The notes under the pieces were generated by a model. It did not search any database. It saw only the letters and a list, made by a program, of their open reading frames with translations, and was not told the DNA's origin. A stretch of 24,855 bases of DNA from Gnetum montanum (taxonomy: Eukaryota > Streptophyta > Gnetopsida > Gnetales > Gnetaceae). The number at the start of each line of letters is the position of its first letter. Within the stretch, counting starts at the first letter, position 1. The position numbers were made by a program, and so were the translations under genes. The DNA lies in assembly GCA_015680685.1 (NCBI GenBank), contig MNCI01014205.1, positions 436,761-461,615 on the forward strand. Reading direction: 5' to 3'. This document shows positions 18,774 to 24,855 of the stretch, piece after piece.

Positions 18774-18791
18774 TCCTTGGCAACAACACCA
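18774..18791 (-). other. Primer-binding site, tRNA-Asp type
   Basis: Minus-strand TGGTGTTGTTGCCAAGGA begins one base after the LTR end TCATCA. From memory, the Athila/Tat primer site complementary to tRNA-Asp is TGGCGCCGTTGCCGGGGA. Thirteen of 18 bases agree, and all five differences are C-to-T or G-to-A, as expected from decay of methylated DNA. Confidence 0.75.
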
Positions 18792-19323
18792 ATGATGAGT
18801 GGCGAGGTACCCCTACACCAAACCATACGAATCATAGGCATTCACGTGCAACTCAATCGAATTTCGCAGACTGCAAGCACTTGCATACATCGAACTCTAG
18901 CTAACAAGACTTAGTTAGAATGGTTGTTGTCTTCCCAACCTCACTTGTGGTGTTCTAAAATGATGGTTAAGTGAGATTGAGGCAAATGATTTTTATTGGT
19001 TTTATTTTTATCTTTTAAAGTCTAATTCTTTATTTGTAAGGAATGAAAAGTTGTGTAATCTATAATTATTCTACCCTATTGCTTAACTCTCCCTAGCATA
19101 AGCAACCGATCCCATCTTCTGTGCACATCCTTAGCATACCCTAACCACTGTTGGGTTACCAGATGTTAAGCGTCATTGGGTTCTCATAAAATATGAAAGG
19201 ACAATAATCGTAAAATGATAACAAAAAAAGCTTCTGAAATTATTAAAGCATTGAAATATTAAACTATTAAAATGCTTAAGTGATTAAATCCAAATGCTGC
19301 AAGGAATGCTCAAAAAGCTCATC

Positions 19324-19329
19324 TTTATT
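19324..19329 (-). terminator. Polyadenylation signal in element 2 5' LTR
   Basis: AATAAA on the minus strand in GGCAATAAAGATGAGC, 176 bp from the TATA box at 19500. Spacing and context match element 3 (175 bp), which fixes R and U3 in both. Confidence 0.68.
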
Positions 19330-19499
19330 GCCAGTCACGCTAATGGACTCAGGTACATTAGTGCTCGAATAAAGAGTCATACACCTTTCTCACACCTACT
19401 GCGGGCACTTGGAAAATAGTCTAGCTCTTACGGGAATAAATTGCAAGAGTTTGGCTACAACTACTCCAAAAGATGCCATAAATGCTGCGAGTGCATGCA

Positions 19500-19507
19500 T
19501 ATTTATA
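19500..19507 (-). promoter_or_regulatory. TATA box of element 2 5' LTR
   Basis: TATAAATA on the minus strand, conserved at 7393-7400 in the 3' LTR. It directly follows the U3 GTYRAC cluster. Confidence 0.72.
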
Positions 19508-19539
19508 GCAAGAGACAGACTCTACATTAACGGGGTCAC

Positions 19540-19621
19540 GTTAACGCATAGACGGATTCGTCGACGGGGTCACGTCAACACGGCTACGTTAACGAGGCTC
19601 CGTTAACATGGCCCAGTTGAC
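19540..19621 (-). promoter_or_regulatory. U3 cluster of GTYRAC words
   Basis: Six copies of GTYRAC occur in 82 bp: GTTAAC at 19540, 19588 and 19602, GTCGAC at 19560, GTCAAC at 19574 and GTTGAC at 19616. Most are followed or preceded by CG. GTTAAC and GTCGAC are palindromic. This is a likely promoter-proximal binding array; no factor is assigned. Confidence 0.6.
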
Positions 19622-19648
19622 GTATCAACTAAACACTTCATCACCAAG

Positions 19649-21102
19649 CTTGTAGGATGGCTCAAGATCAAAGGTTGAAGCAAAGAATTTGGATAAGAAT
19701 CCATGTTTTGGACCAAAATTAAGGAGTCAAATTTACCATTGAAAGAATGAAGACGTCAAAAGCTAAAGCTAAATGACATCGAAATATTGCACACATTAAA
19801 ACTTCTAGTGTGTGCATCATTTCTAAGCCTAAAAGTAATGGAGGAAGAAGAGTTTAACACCCAAGCTTTCATTTGCAACAAAGCAACCTAAGAATCAATG
19901 CATGAACAGAGCAAAAGTGATAGTAAAGCTAAACAACAAGAAAGCATAATGGCAAGTGATACGAGCAGCAAGCTAGAAACCAAGACTAGGTCCATTAGCA
20001 ACAAAGGACTACCTCAACGCTACACACTTCCTACTAGAGCTCAGATGTGAGTCACTCAAATCCTAATTAGGAATATTTGTAGATTTTATTACTATTCCAT
20101 TGATTTCATTGTGATAGCTATGTTTGGATTTCTAAAATTTTGAGCAATTTTGCAAGCTAAATGTGATGCTAGGATTAGATTCAACATTTTTTTATAGTTT
20201 ATAATAGTTTTAAAGCATGAATTGAAGCTTCTAAGTTTCTATTTTGTCGTGGAATCGAGAACCCCATTGGGTGACCTTGGTTTTTAAGGATTTTGGAAAT
20301 TTCTAAATGTGTGTTACTAGAAATATCAAGCATGCATTAATTTTGTATGCTTATGAGCAATATATAGAGAACGTGTCAATCATCTAAGATTTTCAACAAG
20401 GTTTGCTACCTAGATTAACAAATTGCAATTTTCCACATTACTGTTACAATGTGGCAGACAATGATATTAGGGTAAGAAAATTACCCATTTTGATTTGTTT
20501 TTTAGCTAAATCTAGTAAATGTACTAAATTATGAAAGTAGAAATGTAGTTAAATCTATGTTTTCATGGCTGAATTTGCAATCATTTTTTTCAAATTTCAC
20601 AAAAATGTGACTTTTGAGGCTTTTTTACAAAGAACAAGATGTGCAAAGAATATGATGCAAGATTTCGATGCGATAGCATGTTTACCAAACACCCAAGTGT
20701 TGGAAAAGATGCAATGACATCCCATGTAAAAGTTCACAAGCTAGATTTTAACATATCAACATTTTTGCCAAATATCTAAGTATTAATTTGTATTGAATGA
20801 TGTCTTCCATCAAGTTGTGTTTTGATGTAAAGCATCAAAGTTTGATTGCTAAGTCGACATGTCACATAGAAAAACTTAAGAAAAAATATTAACATGAGAC
20901 TGCTATAGCTTGAGCATGTTTTAACATTGTGTTAAGTTTGAAGTTGAAGTTTTGACGTGAAACTATGTCTTGACACTAAAACTATTTGATGTTTATTTTT
21001 TAGAGATGCAATGGCACCTAGGCTACTTGTGATCAAGAATATGTACTTCTTTCTAGTGGATGAATGAAGCATCATGAAGAACAAGTGAAAGAAATCTAGT
21101 CT
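19649..21102. other. AT-rich stretch, nothing recognised
   Basis: No coding sequence longer than about 50 codons is persuasive on either strand, and I see no domain motif, LTR pair or structured RNA. The first 120 bases could be the continuation of the older pol gene beyond element 2, but no pol motif is visible there. It is probably decayed transposon or intergenic DNA. Confidence 0.5.
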
Positions 21103-21790
21103 AATCATGATGTAGGATGTTGAATTTGGATCACTAAAGATGGCTTTAAGCTAAGAATTTGGCTTGTGTAGAAAAGTCAAAGTGGGTACAATAGTAAGAA
21201 GTATAAATATTTATATGAGTGAGGTGAGGGAGAGGTCAGTTTTTAAGATCTAGTTGTGGCTCAATTCTGTGATGCAACATCCTCACCATTGGTATATTAG
21301 TAATTTTCTTAGCATGCTTGTCTCTTATTTTATTATTTTCTATTTTCTCTTTGTGCATTCTCCCTATCTTTCTTTATGGCTTTCTTCTTTCATGCTTTAC
21401 ATTGATGAGGCTAAATGAGTGTCTTTGTTTTACTTTGGTGAGGGTGTGATTCAAAGAATTAAGTAGGTTAGGAAGTGCTTTATTAACATTTTTGTGTACT
21501 TCCTAGGATCTAGCCATGCCCCACTTCTATGGCATAGCACTCCACCGTAGGTGTATCAGTGATATCTCAAACTTTCTCCCTTATATCTCTACTTTGTTTA
21601 AATCATCTTGTAGGTACCTATCAACTTATATCTTTTGTTAATGGATTCTCCTTCAACTTTTCAGTAGTATCCATCAAGAGGGGGTAATGTTGTACCTACA
21701 TTGATTTTTTTTTCATAAGTTAGAATTTTGAGTTCACTTCATGGGTTCTTAGCTTAAGCCATCTTTAGTAGTCCAAATTCGATGTCTTGC
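21103..21790. repeat. Inverted repeat formed by two divergent LTR-start sequences
   Basis: Arms 21103-21193 and 21688-21790 are inverted copies. The clearest core is 21121-21157 against 21747-21782 (both containing CTAAAGATGGCTT, one as its complement). Outer ends read TATTGTACCC on the minus strand and TGTTGTACCT on the plus strand. The 495-bp loop has no ORF. Confidence 0.6.
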
Positions 21791-22346
21791 ATCATTGATA
21801 GCATGTTTTCTGGTCTCTATCTCCAATGTTTGTAAAAAATGGCATCGTAAGTCATCTACTATATCATTTGGAATGCTTATTTTCAATCTTCAATTTCAAT
21901 GTTTGGTCTCACCCCCTGCATTGATCCTGACTTAAGCTTTTTAGCTCCTAATAGATAGCATCATTTTATACTTCAACATCCAATGCCAATCCTTCCTTTG
22001 ATGTCTAACATCACCTTCCACATTAGCTACATTTTCAACATTTGCTATAACTACATGTTATTTCTCCTACCTAGATTCTTCTAGAAGGTTCTATGACCCC
22101 AATGAGTCATTTTTTCATGATTTACAAGGCATTTGTGACTTATAAATAGGAGGATTATCCTAAATAGAAAGGGGTTGACAGTTGGTTGGTTAGATGAGAA
22201 CAATGGAAGATTATCATTTTGAGAATTCTTCAAAAGGCTTATCATTCTCTGCAAGATGATCACTTTTCTAGCAATGATTAGAGGACTCTATGTGATTTTC
22301 AATTCTTTGAAGTTCTTTTTGATTTTCCTTTTTGCCTACTAATACA
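21676..22346 (+). repeat. Candidate plus-strand LTR with adjoining polypurine tract
   Basis: AAGAGGGGG at 21676-21684 is a polypurine tract just upstream of TGTTGTACC at 21688, which would be the LTR start. A TATAAATAGG box lies at about 22141. ATACA at 22342-22346 is a possible LTR end. It is followed by TGGTATC, which matches only the first seven bases of a tRNA-iMet primer site. No partner LTR was found in the window on the same strand. Confidence 0.42.
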
Positions 22347-23632
22347 TTGGTATCCCCTTCATGTTGTCATCCTTATAGATGGAGAATTTCTTGGATCTAG
22401 ATCAACACATAGATCTAATTCCACTTTCTTTCCCATCACTTTTGTATCAATTCCTAACCTATCGTAGTTTTGTCAAATCTACAATTAGGTACAAGCATCA
22501 AAGAGAGAATGGAGCAACACAACTTTTTGTTTATTATCCCTGATCCCTAGTTTCATCTTGTTGAATTATCACTACATCCTCTCATGTTATTTTCCCTTAG
22601 ATATTTTATTTTCTTGTATTACTATTTTTTAAAAAATAATTTTAACAAATTCACCTCTACCTTATTCCTTGTTTTTATCTTTCTTTAGTGACATGCATTT
22701 TGTTGTTCCATAGATCTAATTCTATGTAACATTTTCTATTCTACATTAGATCTTGTATGTGTTTCCTTTTATTTGTTTCATCTTACTAGCTATTCCATGC
22801 ATTACTATTTTCTTTGTATTCACTAGAATAGGATTTATTTTTATTTTTGATTAGATTAAATAATTAGTTTCTTTATTCTTCATTAGTTTAATCACTGATC
22901 AAATAACATCAATCATCATGCACCTTAGCTATACTTAACCATACACATTAAGAGCCACTACAAGCATAGTTAGGAAGGTAGTGACCTATGATTGAATGTT
23001 ATACTATCTAGATATCATACTAGCTCCATCTACAAATTACAACATAGTCTACTAGAATACTTGCAAATTGTATGATTGGACATTGGACATGGTCCCTACT
23101 CATCATAAATTCATATCTCTAGAGATTAAGCATTTTCTTTAGCATGTAATTCACTAATTTATTAATTAGAGTTTGTCACCTTGAAATTTTAATGACCTAA
23201 TATGTTTATTGTGCAACAATGGACTAAGTTACCAAGTAGATAGCTAAATCATCCATGACAAATGATTGTCAAATTCATCACCTACCTAAGTATCAATCCA
23301 TCGTATAAGTGATATAAAGAAAACAAAATAATAATTATGAAAGATTATTTTATTTATTATTCTTATAAGTGCCCTATTCTCAAAATTCTAAGACTTTAAG
23401 CATTAGATTATTATAAGATTTTTTACCATTCCTTGAAAGAAGTAATACTTTATAAGATAAGATATCATCATAATGTAAACATCTTTTGAATGATAATCTA
23501 ATTATTACAAGTGAAATTCATACCTTGTTTACTATAAATTCTAAACCCTCTAGAAATACCCCTCTTATGTAAGAAATCATGTCTTATTGGTGGTTTGAAG
23601 GTTCCTTTTCTAGAATGAAGGTTGAAAGAAGT
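22347..23632. other. AT-rich stretch, nothing recognised
   Basis: Long T-rich and A-rich runs, with the word AGATCTAATTC repeated twice (about 22413 and 22712). No coding sequence, RNA gene or terminal repeat could be supported on either strand. Confidence 0.5.
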
Positions 23633-24079
23633 GTGGAGACTCTTATAGGTTCCACATTATCTTAACCATCATCAAAAAACTACATGACCTTGATTCTTTG
23701 TGTGCTACATCATACAAATATGTAAGCTTGGGGGGGAGCTCTGGCTCTAATGCTCAAGCCACTGCCCTTCTCTATGGAATGGGGATTACAGCTATATATA
23801 TTAGAGGAGGAATGCATCTTAACTTTTTTAAGGAACAGTGTTTCCTATGTGTATGCTAGTGCTCTTGAGTATGTTGTGTATGTTGCATTGGCTTGGTCAC
23901 TTTTATGATTATAAAGGTGGCCTCACAACACTTCTAATCATAGACTAATGTGTGTCATGTGAGTTGTGTAGTTATGTTATGCCCATATGTTCTTGAGGAC
24001 ATTGAGGCATAGTCTACTTAACTACTTTGGGACTCTTGGGTGGTGTTGAGCAATGCTTTCCCAAAGCAATGTTATTACA
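23633..24079 (+). repeat. 5' LTR of a plus-strand retrotransposon (left end uncertain)
   Basis: The right end is firm: it closes with ATTACA at 24079, two bases before a primer-binding site. TATATATA lies at 23793-23800. The left end is not fixed: TGTGGAGACTC at about 23633 is one candidate, and a G-rich run at 23730-23736 offers a shorter alternative. Its partner LTR would lie beyond the window. Confidence 0.5.
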
Positions 24080-24081
24080 TT

Positions 24082-24094
24082 TGGTATTAGAGCC
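24082..24094 (+). other. Primer-binding site, tRNA-iMet type
   Basis: TGGTATTAGAGCC matches the canonical TGGTATCAGAGCC at 12 of 13 bases, the change being C to T. This primer is used by Copia elements and by several Ty3/gypsy chromoviruses, so the superfamily is left open. Confidence 0.82.
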
Positions 24095-24448
24095 AAGGTT
24101 TTGGTTTAAGCCAAAGACCCATTCAAACACTTTTGCAAAGTAGTTATAAGTAAAAAATGGGATACCTAAAGACAAATGAATAGATCCTAGTTCTACTCTT
24201 GTAGAGGATCCAATTACAGGAATAATTATTACAAGTAGGCGATACAATCATCTAGTGTCTACTTGAGGCAAAAAATGATTAATCAATTCAAGCTTTGGTT
24301 GATTTCAAAGAAGTTCCTTTCTTGTTGGGATGAGCTCTAGCACAAAATACAAATGTGCTCTAGTTCAAAATTTTGTACTAAGAAATCATGTGGTGTGCTA
24401 AGGAAATGATATGCATGATCTTCTATTTGTACAAAATAGTTTGTGTTA
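24095..24448 (+). other. Leader or start of gag of the iMet-primed element, interrupted
   Basis: Sequence between the primer site and the element 3 LTR. An ATG at about 24158 opens a frame that stops soon, and no gag motif is recognisable. The interruption at 24448 shows that element 3 inserted into this element. Confidence 0.45.
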
Positions 24449-24473
24449 TGATGAGACGTGGATTGCACAAGCT

Positions 24474-24548
24474 GCGATATCGCATCCCCTACGATATCGC
24501 GTACGCGATATCGTGTCGTTCCCTGCGATATCGCGTACGTGATATCAC
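24474..24548 (+). promoter_or_regulatory. Palindromic GATATC/CGTACG array in element 3 U3
   Basis: Five GATATC hexamers lie at 24476, 24493, 24507, 24527 and 24541. GCGATATCGC at 24474-24483 is a palindrome. Bases 24491-24514 form a perfect 24-bp palindrome, two GATATC arms around CGTACG. Bases 24525-24548 are a second copy of that unit, with C-to-T/G-to-A changes in one arm. It sits 17 bp upstream of the TATA box, where an enhancer or operator would be. Confidence 0.85.
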
Positions 24549-24564
24549 GGTCCACCGTCAAATC

Positions 24565-24572
24565 TATAAATA
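24565..24572 (+). promoter_or_regulatory. TATA box of element 3 LTR
   Basis: TATAAATA, the same octamer as in elements 1 and 2, directly downstream of the palindrome array. It lies 175 bp before the polyadenylation signal. Confidence 0.78.
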
Positions 24573-24739
24573 AGAGGCGGCACTCCCCTCATTTCACATC
24601 CTAGGCATAAAGTAGCGAAGCTCTGGCGGATTAATCACCCCTGAGATAGAATATTTTCCATGTGCCCGCAGTAGGAGTCCCTCAAGTGAACGGTTCTTTA
24701 TTCGAGCAGCTTTGTACCTAAACGCAAGTTGTGTACGGC

Positions 24740-24745
24740 AATAAA
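24740..24745 (+). terminator. Polyadenylation signal in element 3 LTR
   Basis: AATAAA within GGCAATAAAGACGAGC, matching element 2 in context and in distance from the TATA box. Confidence 0.7.
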
Positions 24746-24855
24746 GACGAGCTTTGTGGATAAACCTTGCAGTGCATGGATAGGTTTAATTAATGTTATT
24801 TATCGCTTTCCTAGTAACGCGGCATGAGTACGACTTGGTTACGAGCGTTGACGAA

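Larger units (their letters stand above)
6658..19643 (-). mobile_element. Element 2: Athila-like Ty3/gypsy retrotransposon with accessory ORF, about 13 kb
   Basis: LTRs of 879 and 851 bp enclose a full-order but decayed element on the minus strand. In order it has the tRNA-Asp-type primer site (18774-18791), gag (from 18627), protease (about 16050-15740), RT (about 15330-14341), RNase H (to about 13900), integrase (to about 12600), a 1.2-kb noncoding module, an accessory ORF (10616 to about 7650) and the polypurine tract (7537-7545). The RT motifs VQEGIILWHHIS and FMDDFS, the gag finger, the primer type and an ORF downstream of integrase all fit the Athila side of the Athila/Tat clade. Stops and frameshifts in every domain mean it is no longer autonomous. 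Unusual: U3-like sequence beside an N at 10867, inside the element. Confidence 0.88.
18793..19643 (-). repeat. Element 2 5' LTR
   Basis: In plus coordinates it opens TGATGAGTGGCGAGGTACCCC and ends CTTCATCA at 19643. It aligns with 6658-7536. On the minus strand U3 (19508-19643) holds the GTTAAC/GTCGAC cluster, TATAAATA lies at 19500-19507 and AATAAA at 19324-19329. A rearranged spot near 19150-19190 lacks about 40 bp found in the 3' LTR and repeats TGGGTTACC. Confidence 0.93.
24449..24855 (+). mobile_element. Element 3: young CpG-rich LTR, same family as elements 1 and 2, cut by window end
   Basis: It starts TGATGAG in plus orientation, opposite to elements 1 and 2. Downstream of its TATA box it aligns with element 2 LTR read on the minus strand. 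Shared blocks include ATATTTTCCATGTGCCCGCA (element 2 has CTATTTTCCAAGTGCCCGCA), TCTTTATTCGAGCA, TTGTACCT, GGCAATAAAGACGAGCTTT and CCTTGCAG. CpG dinucleotides are abundant where the older copies show TpG/CpA, so it looks recent. The rest of the LTR and the body lie beyond the window, so completeness and target duplication cannot be judged. Confidence 0.8.

Noticed and set aside
19649-20060. Possible host coding exon on the plus strand (about 50 codons ending near 20050)
   Set aside because: It is short, bounded by stops, with no recognisable domain, splice pattern or homologous motif.
22348-22354. TGGTATC after a possible LTR end as a primer-binding site
   Set aside because: Only seven bases match and the following AGAGCC is missing, so it is kept only as weak support for an LTR end. 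TTGGTAT near 21290 fails for the same reason.
24471-24550. CRISPR-like or satellite array
   Set aside because: Units are palindromic, unevenly spaced and confined to one U3 region upstream of a TATA box in a plant retrotransposon, so a regulatory array fits better.

Overview
The window looks like intergenic DNA from a large, repeat-rich plant genome, possibly a gymnosperm; that is inference from element types, since nothing names a species. No host protein gene, tRNA or rRNA could be supported. Nearly all recognisable sequence is LTR retrotransposon, mostly Ty3/gypsy on the minus strand. All of it is decayed by stop codons and C-to-T/G-to-A changes. There are single N bases at 1926, 3457, 8416 and 10867, two of them flanked by exact local duplications that look like assembly seams.

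Layout. (1) Bases 1-122 and 5958-6657 are two pieces of one older Tat-lineage reverse transcriptase gene (minus). (2) Element 1 (123-5957, minus) interrupts that gene. It has LTRs running TGATGA...TCATCA, a perfect CCAAG target-site duplication, a broken gag, and no protease, RT, RNase H, integrase or accessory ORF, so it is a gag-only, probably non-autonomous element. (3) Element 2 (6658-19643, minus, about 13 kb) is a related full-structure, Athila-like element. From right to left it carries the 5' LTR, a tRNA-Asp-type primer site, gag, protease, RT, RNase H, integrase, a noncoding module shared with element 1, a large accessory ORF in the env-like position, the polypurine tract and the 3' LTR. 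(4) 19649-23632 is AT-rich and largely featureless, with two divergently oriented LTR-start sequences near 21.1-21.8 kb. (5) About 23.6-24.45 kb is the LTR end, tRNA-iMet primer site and leader of a plus-strand element, interrupted at 24449 by (6) the start of element 3. This is a CpG-rich, apparently young LTR of the same family as elements 1 and 2, on the plus strand and cut by the window end.

The most interesting pattern is in the LTRs. Elements 1, 2 and 3 share ends, a TATAAATA box, a conserved R region and an AATAAAG polyadenylation signal about 175-190 bp from the TATA box. The U3 segment between TGATGA and the TATA box is different in each and is built from a different short, mostly palindromic word: TGACGT/TGACATC in element 1, GTTAAC/GTCGAC in element 2, and GATATC/CGTACG in element 3. 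This looks like a retrotransposon family that keeps its core LTR and exchanges its upstream promoter cassette. Other notable points are the gag-only derivative that keeps the same long noncoding module, the coiled-coil accessory ORF, and repeated polypurine-tract-like motifs inside element 2.
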